Shown: piece by piece, positions 36,255 to 47,199 of the stretch
Layout of the letters: every line of letters starts with the position of its first letter
Position numbering within the stretch: the first letter of the stretch is position 1
DNA from: Rhizobium glycinendophyticum
GTDB lineage: Bacteria > Pseudomonadota > Alphaproteobacteria > Rhizobiales > Rhizobiaceae
Reading direction: 5' to 3'
NCBI RefSeq assembly: GCF_006443685.1
Contig: NZ_VFYP01000001.1
Coordinates: 310,001 to 374,000, forward strand
Length of the DNA: 64,000 nt
Notes under the pieces: model-generated
Told to the model about the DNA's origin: nothing
What the model saw: the letters and a program-made list of their open reading frames with translations, nothing else
Database searches by the model: none
Program-made: the position numbers and the translations under genes

Positions 36255-36485
36255 TCACCGCGAAACGGCACATCCCTCGACAATCCCTTCGTCTGCGCCG
36301 CGTCGGCAACCATCGGCCACCTGCACCGTGCTCATCCGCACGGGCACCTCAGCCACCATCGGCAGGTCCGCAAGCGCCCTCTGGTTCATCGCCAGGAGGG
36401 CAGGGTGGCCCAGCGGATCGTGTCGCCAGTCCTGCGCGACCTGATTGCGCGGTTGAACTGACGTCTTCCAGAAATTCTTGAACAT
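36255..36485 (-). CDS. Small protein of unknown function, divergent from lysR
   Basis: Possible gene of 76 residues, starting with ATG at 36485 and GGAAGG about seven bases upstream. I do not recognise a known family with certainty. The N-terminal half is MFKNFWKTSVQPRN followed by a DPLGHPALLAMNQRALADLP segment, a word pattern I associate with short unnamed rhizobial proteins, and the C-terminus is polar with two cysteines. It is divergent from a LysR regulator by 117 bases, the position of a typical LysR target. The codon use was not tested, so this is uncertain. Confidence 0.5.
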   Translation of the reverse strand: MFKNFWKTSVQPRNQVAQDWRHDPLGHPALLAMNQRALADLPMVAEVPVRMSTVQVADGCRRGADEGIVEGCAVSR

Positions 36486-36602
36486 GGCCTTGCCTTCCGC
36501 GCGCGTGAGTGACGCGAAATCGGGTTGAACAGGTCTCGATCCTCCGCTTCCTTCGGATGCTTTTCAATTGAGTTTTGCCCCGATCGGCTATAGCTTTCCT
36601 AT

Positions 36603-37520
36603 ATGAAAAACCTTAATCAGGTGCATCTCAACGGCCTGCGCGCCGTCGAGGCCGTCGCCCGTCTCGGCTCGCTCCAGGCCGCGGCGGACGAACTCGGCGT
36701 GTCGGTCGGTGCCGTCAGCCAGCAGGTGATCAAGACCGAGCAACAGCTCGGCCGAACCCTCTTCGAACGCACCAGCCGGGGCATGGTCCCGATTGAGCAG
36801 GCCGGCGGCGTTCTCTCGCGTCTGCTGGATGGGTTCCGGCTCCTCTCCGGTGCCGTCGCCCTGGCCCAGAAGACCGATGACAGCCTGCTCACCATTTCCG
36901 TTGCCCCGGTTTTCGCCGCTCGCTGGCTGGTTCACCGCATCTCGGCCTTCTCCGCGCTCTATCCCCACATAGGCCTTCGCATCGATGCCAATGATCGGCT
37001 GACGGACGCCAGCAAGACGGATGTGGATCTGCGCATAAGGGTCGGTCGCGGCCAATGGCCCTGCTTCAAGTCGGAGCTGATCCTGGAGCAGCGCGTTGCT
37101 CCGGTCTGTACGCCGGCCATGGCAGAAACGCTGCGTGAACCCGCCGATCTCCTCCCTCTGCCGAAAATCATCGACAGCCGGGCCATGTTCACCTGGGATG
37201 TCTGGCTCTCGGCGGTCGGCCTGTCCGGCGCCGAAATCAAGGCGCGCCACAGTTTTAGCGAAGCCTCGTTGTGCCTCGATGCCGCGATTGCGGGGCAGGG
37301 GGTGATGCTGGCTTGGCAAACACTCGCCTCGCATCAGCTGCAGCATGGCCAGCTGGTCGCCCCCTTCGGCCCGGCGGTCAAGACCGGATTTGGCCACTAC
37401 TTCGTCATCGCCGAGAAAGCGAAACGGTCGGACAAGGTGGAAAAATTCAAGCGCTGGCTGAAGGCCGAACTGGAAGAGGACATGGTGCGGCTCGCGAAAG
37501 CCGCCCCCGTTTTTGCTTGA
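36603..37520 (+). CDS. LysR-family transcriptional regulator (GcvA-like)
   Basis: LysR-type regulator of 305 residues. The N-terminal winged helix shows LNGLRAVEAVARLGSLQAAADELGVSVGAVSQQVIK in pieces (residues about 9-44), followed by LGRTLFERTSRG, and a periplasmic-binding-like effector domain from about 93 to 300. The order fits the GcvA subgroup, but the effector is unknown. It is divergent from the small unrecognised gene, a likely target, and converges with maeB with 15 bases between the stop codons. Confidence 0.88.
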   Translation: MKNLNQVHLNGLRAVEAVARLGSLQAAADELGVSVGAVSQQVIKTEQQLGRTLFERTSRGMVPIEQAGGVLSRLLDGFRLLSGAVALAQKTDDSLLTISVAPVFAARWLVHRISAFSALYPHIGLRIDANDRLTDASKTDVDLRIRVGRGQWPCFKSELILEQRVAPVCTPAMAETLREPADLLPLPKIIDSRAMFTWDVWLSAVGLSGAEIKARHSFSEASLCLDAAIAGQGVMLAWQTLASHQLQHGQLVAPFGPAVKTGFGHYFVIAEKAKRSDKVEKFKRWLKAELEEDMVRLAKAAPVFA

Positions 37521-37535
37521 GACACGCGGGCCCGA

Positions 37536-39821
37536 TCAAACCGCCGCGTTGTAAGCCGCGATTGCTGCCATGTTGACGATGTCGCTGTCCTTGGCGCCCA
37601 TCTGCGCGATCTGCACCGACTTTTCGAGGCCAATAAGCAGCGGCCCCATCACCGTCAGCCCGCCCAGTTCCTGCAGCATCTTGGTCGAGATCGCCGCCGA
37701 ATGGATCGCCGGCATGACCAGCACATTCGCCGTGCCCGACAGACGGCAGAACGGATACTGCTCCATCCGGTGGCTGTTGAGCGCCACGTCCGCGCCCATC
37801 TCTCCATCATACTCGAAGGACACACCGCGCCGGTCGAGGATCTTCACGGCCTCACGAACCCGCTCGGAGCGTTCCCCCGTCGGATGCCCGAAGGTCGAAT
37901 AGGCAAGCAGAGCCACGCGTGGTTCGAGTCCAAGGCGATGGGCAACGCCGGCGGCCTCTTCGGCGATATCAGCAAGCTCCTCGGCCGTCGGCATGTCGTG
38001 CACGGCGGTATCCGCCACCAAGATCGTGCGTCCGCGCGCCAGCGCCAGCGAAACGCCGATCACCCGATGCCCCGGGGCCGTATCGATACAGCGACGCACA
38101 TCTTCGAGTGCGGTGGAATAGTTGCGCGTCGTCCCGGTCACCATGGCATCGGCATCGCCAAGCGCCACCATGCAGGCGGCGAAGTGGTTGCGGTCCGTAT
38201 TGATCAGCCGCTGCGCATCGCGGTGCAGATAGCCCTTCCGCTGCAGCCGGGCATAGAGATATTCGGTATAGGCCTCGACACGCGTCGACATGCGCGCATT
38301 GACCACTTCAATGCCCGGACGGTCGAGATCGATCCCGGCCCGTTCGGCTGTCGCCTTCAGAGGTTCGTCGCGGCCGAGCAGGATGGCGGTGCCGAGGCCG
38401 AGATTGGCGAAGGATATCGCCGCGCGCATCACCTGTTCTTCCTCGCCTTCGGCAAAGACGACGCGCTTGGGGTGGCTGCGCACATGCTCGAAAATCCGCT
38501 GCGTGGCGGCTGCGATCGGGTCGCGCCGGGCAGACAATTCATGAGCATAGGCGCCGAGATCCTCGATTTCCTTGCGCGCGACGCCCGTCTCCATTGCGGC
38601 CTTCGCCACGGCAACCGGGATCGCCGAGATCAACCGCGGATCGAAGGGCACGGGAATGATGTATTGCGGCCCGAAGCGCGGCCGCTGGCCCTGATAGGCG
38701 GCAGCGACGTCATCAGGCACGTCCTCGCGCGCGAGGTTGGCGAGCGCCCGGACGGCGGCAATCTTCATTGCGTCATTGATCTGGCTGGCGCGCACGTCGA
38801 GCGCGCCACGGAAAATGTAGGGGAAGCCCAGAACATTGTTGACCTGGTTCGGATAGTCCGAACGCCCGGTCGCCATGATCGCATCCGAGCGGATCTCCGC
38901 CACTTCCTCGGGCGTGATTTCCGGGTCCGGATTGGCCATGGCGAAAATGATCGGGTTGTCCGCCATCGAGGCGATCATGTCGGCGGAGAAGGCGCCCTTT
39001 TGCGACAGGCCGAACACGACGTCGGCCCCTTCCATCGCCTCGCGCAGCGTCCGTCGGTCGGTCTTGACCGCATGGGCGCTCTTCCACTGGTTCATGCCCT
39101 CGGTGCGGCCCTGATAGATCACGCCCTTGGTGTCGCAGAGGATGATGTTCTCGCTGTTGAAGCCCATTGCCTTGATCAGCTCGATACAGGCAATCGCCGC
39201 AGCGCCCGCACCATTGCAGACGAGTTTGGTCGTCTTGAAGTCGCGTCCCGTCAGTTCCAGCGCATTAATCAGGCCGGCCGCCGCGATGATCGCGGTCCCG
39301 TGCTGGTCGTCGTGGAAGACCGGAATATCCATCAACTCGCGCAGGCGGCTCTCGATGATGAAGCAGTCCGGCGCCTTGATGTCTTCGAGATTGATCCCGC
39401 CGAAGGAAGGCCCGAGATACCGCACGCAATTGATGAATTCGTCGACATTCTCCGTGTCGACCTCAAGGTCGATCGAATCCACATCGGCGAAGCGTTTGAA
39501 GAGAACCGACTTGCCCTCCATGACCGGCTTGGAGGCCAGCGCCCCGAGATTGCCCAGCCCCAGGATCGCCGTGCCATTCGAGATGACCGCCACCATGTTG
39601 CCACGCGTCGTGTAATCATAGGCCGTTGCAGGATCGGCAAAGATTGCTTTGACGGGCACGGCCACGCCCGGTGAATAGGCGAGCGACAGATCGCGCTGTG
39701 TTGCCATCGCCTTGGTCGGGGTAATCTCCAGCTTGCCGGGGCGCCCCTGGGAGTGGAAGTCCAGCGCTTCCTGTTCCGTGACCGACACCTTCGTCCGGCC
39801 GGTCTTCGTCTCGCTTGCCAT
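37536..39821 (-). CDS. maeB: NADP-dependent malic enzyme with phosphotransacetylase-like domain
   Basis: Converts malate to pyruvate and CO2 with NADP. The 761-residue size and two-domain structure match rhizobial TME and DME. The N-terminal malic enzyme domain (about 1-430) has YSPGVAVPVKAI, the catalytic LGNLGALASKPVMEGK and the acidic block FHDDQHGTAIIAAAGL, and the NAD(P) fold continues to IFAMANPDPEI. The C-terminal part (about 440-760) resembles phosphate acetyltransferase, which in these enzymes is regulatory. Tme or Dme cofactor preference is not readable. The ATG at 39821 has GAGGGG upstream. It is divergent from mutS across 114 bases. Confidence 0.93.
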   Translation of the reverse strand: MASETKTGRTKVSVTEQEALDFHSQGRPGKLEITPTKAMATQRDLSLAYSPGVAVPVKAIFADPATAYDYTTRGNMVAVISNGTAILGLGNLGALASKPVMEGKSVLFKRFADVDSIDLEVDTENVDEFINCVRYLGPSFGGINLEDIKAPDCFIIESRLRELMDIPVFHDDQHGTAIIAAAGLINALELTGRDFKTTKLVCNGAGAAAIACIELIKAMGFNSENIILCDTKGVIYQGRTEGMNQWKSAHAVKTDRRTLREAMEGADVVFGLSQKGAFSADMIASMADNPIIFAMANPDPEITPEEVAEIRSDAIMATGRSDYPNQVNNVLGFPYIFRGALDVRASQINDAMKIAAVRALANLAREDVPDDVAAAYQGQRPRFGPQYIIPVPFDPRLISAIPVAVAKAAMETGVARKEIEDLGAYAHELSARRDPIAAATQRIFEHVRSHPKRVVFAEGEEEQVMRAAISFANLGLGTAILLGRDEPLKATAERAGIDLDRPGIEVVNARMSTRVEAYTEYLYARLQRKGYLHRDAQRLINTDRNHFAACMVALGDADAMVTGTTRNYSTALEDVRRCIDTAPGHRVIGVSLALARGRTILVADTAVHDMPTAEELADIAEEAAGVAHRLGLEPRVALLAYSTFGHPTGERSERVREAVKILDRRGVSFEYDGEMGADVALNSHRMEQYPFCRLSGTANVLVMPAIHSAAISTKMLQELGGLTVMGPLLIGLEKSVQIAQMGAKDSDIVNMAAIAAYNAAV

Positions 39822-39935
39822 GCGTCCCCTCACCTTGTTGTGGGCAGCGGGCGAACGCCGACCCATCCTGGTTGTGTTTCCTCGTCTTAAGTCGTTAGTG
39901 TCAGCCGACTTTCTTTTCAAGAAAACATTGAGCCC

Positions 39936-42671
39936 GTGACGCTATACCAAGCCACCCCGAGTGATGTCCTGAATGTCGCCGAGCTGACCTCGGAGGAAAG
40001 CCGCGCCACGGCGACCCCGATGATGGAGCAGTATATCGAGATCAAGGCCGCCAATCCGGGCAGCCTGCTCTTCTATCGCATGGGCGATTTCTACGAGCTC
40101 TTCTTCGAGGATGCGGTCGATGCCTCCCGTGCCCTCGGCATCACGCTGACGAAGCGGGGCCAGCATCTCGGTCAGGATATCCCCATGTGCGGCGTGCCGG
40201 TGCATGCGGCCGATGATTACCTGCAGAAGCTGATCACGCTCGGCTTCCGCGTCGCCGTCTGCGAACAGGTCGAAGATCCGGCCGAAGCCAAGAAGCGCGG
40301 CTCGAAGTCGGTGGTGAAGCGTGATGTCGTGCGGCTCGTCACGCCGGGCACGCTGACCGAGGAAAAGCTCCTCTCGCCCTTCGAATCCAACTATCTCATG
40401 GCGCTCGCCCGCATCCGCGGCGGCTCCGCCCCGCAGCTGGCGCTCGCCTGGATCGACATCTCCACCGGCATTTTCCGCCTGGCCGAGACGACCGAAACCC
40501 GCCTGCTCGCCGATATCCTGCGCATCGAGCCGCGCGAGCTGATCGTGCCGGACACGCTCTTCCACGATGAAGAGCTGAAGCCCGCCTTCGACGTGCTCGG
40601 CCGTGTCGTCGTGCCACAGCCGGCGGTGCTCTTCGACAGCGCCAGCGCCGAGGGCCGCATCGCCCGCTACTTCGGCGTCGGAACGCTGGATGGCTTCGGC
40701 GCCTTCTCCCGCGCTGAAATTGCCGCGGCCGCCGCCGCTGTCGCCTATGTCGAAAAGACCCAGATCTCCGAGCGCCCGCCGCTCGGTCTCCCCGAACGCC
40801 AGAACGCCGCCTCGACGCTCTTCATCGACCCGGCCACCCGCGCCAACCTCGAACTGGTGAAGACGCTGTCGGGCGAGCGCAACGGCTCGCTCCTGAAGGC
40901 GATCGACCGCACCGTCACCGGCGGTGGCGCCCGTCTGCTCGCCGAACGCCTGATGTCGCCGCTGACCGATCCGGAGGCCATCGCCGAGCGTCAGGATTCC
41001 ATCGCCTTCCTCATGGCCGACGGCCTGCTTGTCGACCGCCTGCGCGATGCCCTGAAGCGTGTACCCGACATGCCGCGCGCACTGTCCCGTCTGGCACTCG
41101 ATCGCGGTGGCCCGCGGGATCTCGGTTCCATCGTCGCCGGCCTTGCCGCCTCCGCCGAAGTTGGCCGTCTGCTCGATCCTGCGGGCCTCCCGAAGGAACT
41201 CACGGAGGCCTTGGCCGATCTCGCAGCCCTTCCCGCCGATCTGGCTCCGAGCCTCGCATCGATGCTGGCCGACGAATTGCCACTCCTGAAGCGCGATGGC
41301 GGCTTCCTGCGCGATGGTGCAATTCCTGAGCTCGACGAACTGCGCGCACTGCGCGACCAGTCCCGCCGTGTCATCGCCGGCCTGCAGCTGCAATATGCCG
41401 AGGAAACCGGCATCAAGTCGCTGAAGATCAAGCACAACAACGTGCTCGGCTATTTCATCGAAGTCACCGCCGGCAATGCCGGCCCGATGACCGACACGGA
41501 CGAGGCGAAGTCCCGCTTCATCCATCGCCAGACCATGGCCAATGCCATGCGCTTCACGACGACGGAACTCGCCGATCTCGAAAGCCGCATCGCCAATGCC
41601 GCCGGCCAGGCGCTCTCGCTCGAACTGGCCGCCTTCGACCAGATGGTGTCTCAGGTGATTGCCGCTGCCGAGCCGATCAAGGCCGCAGCAAGGGCGCTCG
41701 CCGTGATCGATGTCGCCGCCGGTCTTGCTGCTCTAGCAGAGGAGCAGGGCTATTGCCGCCCGCTGGTCGATGACAGCAGGATGTTCGCCATCACCGCCGG
41801 CCGCCATCCGGTTGTTGAGCAAGCACTGCGTCGCCAGGCTGCAAGCCCCTTCATCGCCAATGACTGCGATCTGTCGCCCCACGATACCAAAGGCCCCGGC
41901 GCCATCTGGCTGCTGACCGGCCCCAACATGGGCGGTAAGTCGACCTTCCTGCGCCAGAACGCGCTGATCGCCATCCTCGCCCAGATGGGCTCCTTCGTGC
42001 CCGCCGGTGCCGCCCATATCGGCGTGGTCGATCGCCTCTTCTCCCGCGTTGGCGCCTCCGACGATCTGGCGCGCGGCCGCTCGACCTTCATGGTCGAGAT
42101 GGTCGAAACGGCGGCCATCCTCAACCAGGCGACGGATCGTTCGCTGGTCATCCTGGATGAAATCGGCCGTGGCACGGCCACCTTCGACGGCCTCTCCATC
42201 GCCTGGGCTGCCGTCGAGCATCTGCATGAGGCCAATCGCTGCCGCTCGCTCTTTGCCACCCATTTCCATGAGCTCACCGCACTCTCGGAACAACTCGCCC
42301 GCATGTCGAACGTCACCATGCGCGTCAAGGAATGGGACGGCGACGTCATCTTCCTGCATGAGGTTGGCCCAGGGGCTGCCGACCGCTCTTACGGCATCCA
42401 GGTCGCCCGTCTCGCCGGCCTGCCGGCCGCCGTTGTTGCCCGCGCCCGCGAGGTTCTGACACGGCTTGAAGACAGCGATCGCAAGAACCCCGCCGCCCAG
42501 CTGATCGACGATCTGCCGCTCTTCCAGGTCGCTGTGCGCCGCGAGGAGATTCAGAAATCAGGCCCTTCCAAGGTCGAGGAGGCGCTCCGCTCACTCGATC
42601 TTGACGACCTCACGCCTCGCCAGGCGCTCGACGCGCTCTATGATCTCAAGAAACAACTTGGCAAGCCTTGA
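39936..42671 (+). CDS. mutS: DNA mismatch repair protein MutS
   Basis: Mismatch-recognition ATPase of 911 residues, normal for rhizobia. The mismatch-binding Phe-X-Glu is F52-Y53-E54 in [12 protein letters not shown], the core and lever domains follow, and the ATPase has Walker [14 protein letters not shown] near residue 661 and Walker [16 protein letters not shown] near 740, with the FATHFHEL switch. The C-terminus has the dimer helix-turn-helix region near [14 protein letters not shown]. The start is GTG at 39936. The partner mutL is not in the window. Confidence 0.96.
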   Translation: MTLYQATPSDVLNVAELTSEESRATATPMMEQYIEIKAANPGSLLFYRMGDFYELFFEDAVDASRALGITLTKRGQHLGQDIPMCGVPVHAADDYLQKLITLGFRVAVCEQVEDPAEAKKRGSKSVVKRDVVRLVTPGTLTEEKLLSPFESNYLMALARIRGGSAPQLALAWIDISTGIFRLAETTETRLLADILRIEPRELIVPDTLFHDEELKPAFDVLGRVVVPQPAVLFDSASAEGRIARYFGVGTLDGFGAFSRAEIAAAAAAVAYVEKTQISERPPLGLPERQNAASTLFIDPATRANLELVKTLSGERNGSLLKAIDRTVTGGGARLLAERLMSPLTDPEAIAERQDSIAFLMADGLLVDRLRDALKRVPDMPRALSRLALDRGGPRDLGSIVAGLAASAEVGRLLDPAGLPKELTEALADLAALPADLAPSLASMLADELPLLKRDGGFLRDGAIPELDELRALRDQSRRVIAGLQLQYAEETGIKSLKIKHNNVLGYFIEVTAGNAGPMTDTDEAKSRFIHRQTMANAMRFTTTELADLESRIANAAGQALSLELAAFDQMVSQVIAAAEPIKAAARALAVIDVAAGLAALAEEQGYCRPLVDDSRMFAITAGRHPVVEQALRRQAASPFIANDCDLSPHDTKGPGAIWLLTGPNMGGKSTFLRQNALIAILAQMGSFVPAGAAHIGVVDRLFSRVGASDDLARGRSTFMVEMVETAAILNQATDRSLVILDEIGRGTATFDGLSIAWAAVEHLHEANRCRSLFATHFHELTALSEQLARMSNVTMRVKEWDGDVIFLHEVGPGAADRSYGIQVARLAGLPAAVVARAREVLTRLEDSDRKNPAAQLIDDLPLFQVAVRREEIQKSGPSKVEEALRSLDLDDLTPRQALDALYDLKKQLGKP

Positions 42672-42683
42672 TCGGTAGAGTGC

Positions 42684-42712
42684 CTGTCAATCGCGCCCGA
42701 AAGGCGCTATAG
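42684..42712 (+). promoter_or_regulatory. Possible glnD promoter with 14-bp palindrome at -10
   Basis: CTGTCA (42684-42689), a 17-base spacer and CTATAG (42707-42712). The -10 lies within the perfect palindrome GGCGCTATAGCGCC (42703-42716), which could bind a regulator or be a coincidence. About 50 bases upstream of glnD. Confidence 0.4.
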
Positions 42713-42761
42713 CGCCCCCAATCCCGGCCGATTCCCGGGTTCAAGAGATGATGCCGCTCCC

Positions 42762-45587
42762 ATGGCCAAAGCAGACCTCGCCTTCGACGACCTCCTCGAC
42801 ATCGACGCGCTGCAAGCGTCCTGCAAAACGGTCGCCGAGGCCGGCTGCGGCAATATGCTGGAGACCCGTTCGAAGCTCCTGCCGATCCTGAAGAAGGCTT
42901 CCGCCGATGCGCGCGAACAGGCGCGCCTGAAGCTCTTCGAGGATGGCAGCGGGATGAACTGCGCCAACCGCATCTCCTGGATCCAGGACCAGCTGATTTC
43001 GGTGATCTTCGATTTCGCCCGAACCCATGTCTATCCGAAGGATACGAACGGCCTCTCCGTTGCGGCCGTCGGCGGTTACGGCCGCGGCACGCTGGCGCCC
43101 GGCTCCGATATCGATCTGCTCTTCCTGCTGCCGGCCAAGGCAGGCCCCGCCATGCACAAGGCGGTGGAATTCGTGCTCTATCTGCTCTGGGATGTCGGCT
43201 TCAAGGTTGGTCACGCCACCCGCACGGTCGAGGAATGCATCCGCCTGTCGAAGTCGGACATGACGATTCGCACGGCGATCCTCGAAACCCGCCATATCTG
43301 CGGCGACGAAGCGCTCGTTACCGAGCTGCAGCACCGCTTCGACCAGGAAGTGACGACCGGAACGGCCCCCGAATTTATCGCCGCCAAGCTTGCCGAGCGC
43401 GACGAGCGCCACCGCAAGGCCGGCGACAGCCGCTACCTCGTCGAGCCGAACGTCAAGGAAGGCAAGGGTGGCCTGCGCGATCTCCAGACACTCTTCTGGA
43501 TCGCCAAATACAATTACCACGTCCGCGACACGGACGAACTCGTACGCCTCGGCGTGCTCTCCCGCGCCGAGTGGCGCCTCTTCCAGAAGGCCGACGACTT
43601 CCTCTGGGCCGTCCGGTGCCACATGCATTACCTGACGGGTAAGCCCGAAGAGCGGCTTTATTTCGATATCCAGCCGGAGATCGCCAAAAGCTTAGGCTAC
43701 CAGGCCCGACCGGGTCTCTCCGCCGTCGAACGCTTCATGAAGCATTACTTCCTGGTGGCCAAGGATGTCGGCGATCTCACCCGCATATTTGCCGCCGCCC
43801 TCGAAGACCAGCAGGCCAAGGCCGCTCCCGGCATCGGCGGCATGCTCGGCCGCTTCGCCAATCGCCCCCGCAAGATCCCCGGCGCCAGTGAATTCATCGA
43901 TGATCGCGGCCGCATTGCACTTGCCGATCCCGGTGTCTTCAAGAAGGACCCGATGTCGATCATGCGCCTCTTCCATGTGGCGGATCTGAACGGCCTCGAA
44001 TTCCATCCGGATGCGCTGAAAGCCGTCACCCGCTCGCTGTCGTTGATCGACCATGATTTTCGCGAAAGCGAGGAAGCAAACCGTCTCTTCCTGTCAATCC
44101 TCACCTCGCGCAAGGATCCGGGCTTCATCCTGCGCCGCATGAACGAGGCCGGCGTGCTCGGCCGCTTCATGCCGGAATTCGGCAAGATCGTCTCGATGAT
44201 GCAGTTCAACATGTATCATCACTACACTGTCGACGAGCATCTCATTCGCACTGTCGAGGTGCTCTCCGAGATCGACAAGGGCAAGGCGGAAGAAATCCAT
44301 CCGCTCGCCAACAAGATCATGCCGGAGATCGAGGATCGCCAGGCGCTCTATGTCGCGGTGCTGCTGCACGACATCGCCAAGGGCCGCCAGGAGGATCACT
44401 CGGTGGCCGGCGCCAAGGTCGCCCGCAAGCTCTGCCCGCGTCTCGGCCTTTCGCCCAAACAGACCGAAATGGTCGTCTGGCTGATCGATCAGCATCTCCT
44501 GATGTCCATGGTCGCCCAGACCCGCGATCTGCATGACCGCAAGACGATCACCGACTTTGCCGAAAAGGTGCAGTCGCTCGACCGGCTGAAGATGCTGCTG
44601 GTGCTAACGATCTGCGATATCCGCGCCGTAGGCCCCGGCGTCTGGAACGGCTGGAAGGGCCAGCTTCTGCGCACGCTCTATTATGAGACCGAGCTTCTGC
44701 TCTCCGGCGGCTTCAGCCAGGTCTCCCGCAAGGAGCGCGCCAAGCATGCCGCAGAGCAGCTTTCCAAGGCGCTGGAAGGCTGGAGCCAGAAGGATCAGCG
44801 AACCTATACCAAGCTGCATTACGAGCCCTACCTTCTCTCGGTCGACCTCGAAGATCAGGTCCGCCACGCCCATTTCATTCGCGAATCGGACAGGGCGGGC
44901 AAGGCGCTCGCCACCATGGTGCGCACCCACCAGTTCCACGCGATCACCGAAATCACCGTGCTCTCACCCGACCACCCGCGTCTCCTGTCGATCATCGCCG
45001 GCGCCTGTGCGGCTGCCGGAGCCAATATCGCCGACGCGCAGATCTTCACGACCTCGGACGGTCGCGCACTCGACACGATCCTGATCAACCGCGAATTTCC
45101 GATCGATGAGGACGAGATGCGCCGTGCCGCCACGATCGGCAAGATGATCGAGGACGTGCTCTCGGGCCGCAAGCGGCTGCCGGAAGTCATTGCCACGCGC
45201 TCCAAGGGCAAGAAGAAGAACAAGACCTTCCCGGTCCAGCCGGACGTGCGTATTTCCAACGCGCTCTCCAACAAGTTCACCGTCATTGAAGTCGAATGCC
45301 TCGACCGCATCGGTCTTCTGGCGGAAATCACCGCGGTGCTCTCCGACCTCTCGCTCGATATCCATTCGGCCCGCATCACCACCTTCGGTGAAAAGGTCAT
45401 CGACACCTTTTACGTCACCGACCTTGTCGGCCAGAAGGTGACCAACGAAAATCGCCAGGCCAACATCGCCAATCGCCTGAAGCCGGTGATGACCGAACAG
45501 CCCGACGAGTTGAAGGACAACATGCCATCAGGAATCATCGCGCCACCGCCGCGCGTTACCCCTGCGCCCCGCAAGGCGCGCGCCTGA
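42762..45587 (+). CDS. glnD: PII uridylyltransferase/uridylyl-removing enzyme
   Basis: Central nitrogen sensor of 941 residues. In nitrogen limitation it uridylylates PII proteins; with high glutamine it removes the UMP. The nucleotidyltransferase domain has [20 protein letters not shown] near residue 104 (two catalytic Asp in DID). The HD domain hydrolase (HDIAKG near residue 536) does deuridylylation. Two C-terminal ACT domains (about 728-800 and 842-915) sense glutamine. The short basic linker KGKKKNKT lies between them. murJ follows one base after the stop. Confidence 0.96.
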   Translation: MAKADLAFDDLLDIDALQASCKTVAEAGCGNMLETRSKLLPILKKASADAREQARLKLFEDGSGMNCANRISWIQDQLISVIFDFARTHVYPKDTNGLSVAAVGGYGRGTLAPGSDIDLLFLLPAKAGPAMHKAVEFVLYLLWDVGFKVGHATRTVEECIRLSKSDMTIRTAILETRHICGDEALVTELQHRFDQEVTTGTAPEFIAAKLAERDERHRKAGDSRYLVEPNVKEGKGGLRDLQTLFWIAKYNYHVRDTDELVRLGVLSRAEWRLFQKADDFLWAVRCHMHYLTGKPEERLYFDIQPEIAKSLGYQARPGLSAVERFMKHYFLVAKDVGDLTRIFAAALEDQQAKAAPGIGGMLGRFANRPRKIPGASEFIDDRGRIALADPGVFKKDPMSIMRLFHVADLNGLEFHPDALKAVTRSLSLIDHDFRESEEANRLFLSILTSRKDPGFILRRMNEAGVLGRFMPEFGKIVSMMQFNMYHHYTVDEHLIRTVEVLSEIDKGKAEEIHPLANKIMPEIEDRQALYVAVLLHDIAKGRQEDHSVAGAKVARKLCPRLGLSPKQTEMVVWLIDQHLLMSMVAQTRDLHDRKTITDFAEKVQSLDRLKMLLVLTICDIRAVGPGVWNGWKGQLLRTLYYETELLLSGGFSQVSRKERAKHAAEQLSKALEGWSQKDQRTYTKLHYEPYLLSVDLEDQVRHAHFIRESDRAGKALATMVRTHQFHAITEITVLSPDHPRLLSIIAGACAAAGANIADAQIFTTSDGRALDTILINREFPIDEDEMRRAATIGKMIEDVLSGRKRLPEVIATRSKGKKKNKTFPVQPDVRISNALSNKFTVIEVECLDRIGLLAEITAVLSDLSLDIHSARITTFGEKVIDTFYVTDLVGQKVTNENRQANIANRLKPVMTEQPDELKDNMPSGIIAPPPRVTPAPRKARA

Positions 45588-45588
45588 C

Positions 45589-47199
45589 ATGAGCCTCGTC
45601 AAGAAATTCATGACGGTCGGCGGTGCGACGCTCGGCAGCCGCGTCTTCGGCTTCGCCCGTGAAACGCTGATGGCCGCCGCACTCGGCACAGGCCCCGTCG
45701 CCGACGTCTTCTATGCCGCCTTCCGCTTCCCCAATCTCTTCCGCCGTCTCTTTGCCGAAGGCGCCTTCAACGCAGCCTTCGTGCCCCTGTTTGCCAAGGA
45801 GATCGAAGCGAACGGCATCGATGGCGCCAAGCGCTTCTCCGAAGAGGTCTTCGGCGTTCTCTTCTCCGTGTTGATGATCCTCACCATCGGCATGCAGCTC
45901 GCAATGCCGCTCCTGGTCGAATGGATCATCGCCCCCGGCTTTGCCGACGATCCGGAAAAGTTCGGGCTGACGGTGCGGCTCGCCATCGTCATGTTCCCCT
46001 ATCTGATGTGCATGTCGCTGACGGCCATGCTGAGCGGCATGCTCAATTCGCTGCATCATTTCTTCGCCGCCGCCATCGCGCCCGTCTTCCTCAATGTGCT
46101 GATGATCAGTGCTCTCGGCTGGGCGCTCTGGACCGGCGCCGATCCCGCCGCCACCGCCTGGGCTCTCTCCTGGTCGGTGCTGGGCGCAGGCCTCCTGCAG
46201 ATGGCGGTCGTCTATCTCGGCGTGCGCCATGCCGGCATCCGCCTGTCCTTCAAGCGTCCGCGCTTCACGCCCAACGTCAAGCGCCTGCTGGTGCTCGCGA
46301 TCCCCGCTGCCGTCACCGGCGGCATTACCCAGATCAACCAGTTGATCGGCCAGGCCATCGCCTCGGGCAAGGAGGGCGCCATCGCCGCCCTGCAATATGC
46401 CGACCGCATCTATCAGCTGCCGCTCGGCGTCGTCGGTGTCGCCGTCGCCGTCGTGCTCCTGCCGGAGCTCGCCCGTGCGCTGAAAAGCGGCCACATGAAG
46501 GAAGCGGGAAATCTTCAGAACCGCGCGATTGAATTCGTGCTGTTCCTCACGCTTCCGGCCGCCGCCGGCATCTGGGTTCTCTCGGATGAAATCATCCGCG
46601 TGCTCTATGAGCGCGGTGCCTTTTCCGAACAGAACACCGCGGTAGTTGCCTCGATCCTGGCGATCTATGGCCTGGGCCTTCCGGGTTTCGTGCTGATCAA
46701 GGCCCTGCAGCCGGGATATTATGCCCGCGAAGACACGAAGACGCCCATGCGCTTCACTATGATCTCGGTGGTGATCAACACCGGCCTCGCGGTGACGCTT
46801 TTCCCGATCTTCGAAGAAAGCGGGATCGCCATCGCCGAAGCCGCTGCCGGCTGGACGAACACTGTCCTGCTCCTCTCCGTGCTGCTCTGGCGTGGCCATC
46901 TCGTTATCGAGCGATCGCTGATCACCCGCACGCTCCGCCTGCTCGTTGCGTCCGCCGTCATGGCGGCCATGCTGGTCTATCTCTCTGGCCGCTGGTCTGC
47001 CTGGCTCACGCCGCAGAGCCCTCTGTTCGACCAGCTGCTCGCCCTCGGCGGTCTGATTGCGCTCGCCATGCCGGTCTATTTCGGCGTCGCCTTTGCCATC
47101 GGTGGTGCCGATCTCGGCATGATCAGGCGCAACTTGAAGCGCAAGCCGAAGTCAGCCGGGCCGACGGATGCAGGAACAGGCGCCCCGGATCAGCAATAG
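45589..47199 (+). CDS. murJ: Lipid II flippase MurJ
   Basis: Multidrug/oligosaccharidyl-lipid/polysaccharide exporter-superfamily protein of 536 residues that moves the peptidoglycan precursor lipid II across the inner membrane. About 14 hydrophobic helices are seen. Family marks are the N-terminal GATLGSRVFGFARETLMAA, RLFAEGAFNAAFVPLF and the RGAFSEQNTAVVASILAIYGLGLPGF block. It starts one base after glnD and is probably translated with it. Its 3' end overlaps the convergent M15-like gene by ten bases. Confidence 0.95.
   Translation: MSLVKKFMTVGGATLGSRVFGFARETLMAAALGTGPVADVFYAAFRFPNLFRRLFAEGAFNAAFVPLFAKEIEANGIDGAKRFSEEVFGVLFSVLMILTIGMQLAMPLLVEWIIAPGFADDPEKFGLTVRLAIVMFPYLMCMSLTAMLSGMLNSLHHFFAAAIAPVFLNVLMISALGWALWTGADPAATAWALSWSVLGAGLLQMAVVYLGVRHAGIRLSFKRPRFTPNVKRLLVLAIPAAVTGGITQINQLIGQAIASGKEGAIAALQYADRIYQLPLGVVGVAVAVVLLPELARALKSGHMKEAGNLQNRAIEFVLFLTLPAAAGIWVLSDEIIRVLYERGAFSEQNTAVVASILAIYGLGLPGFVLIKALQPGYYAREDTKTPMRFTMISVVINTGLAVTLFPIFEESGIAIAEAAAGWTNTVLLLSVLLWRGHLVIERSLITRTLRLLVASAVMAAMLVYLSGRWSAWLTPQSPLFDQLLALGGLIALAMPVYFGVAFAIGGADLGMIRRNLKRKPKSAGPTDAGTGAPDQQ

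Noticed and set aside
37701..39674. A 657-codon plus-strand frame antisense to maeB
   Set aside because: It mirrors the malic enzyme frame, is rich in His/Arg/Asp/Gly, and matches no family.
39942..41525. A 527-codon minus-strand frame antisense to mutS
   Set aside because: MutS motifs on the plus strand are intact and the reverse frame resembles no protein.
45556..46899. A 447-codon minus-strand frame antisense to murJ
   Set aside because: It is hydrophilic and repetitive in Glu/Asp/Gly/His, the usual reverse image of a membrane protein gene in GC-rich DNA.
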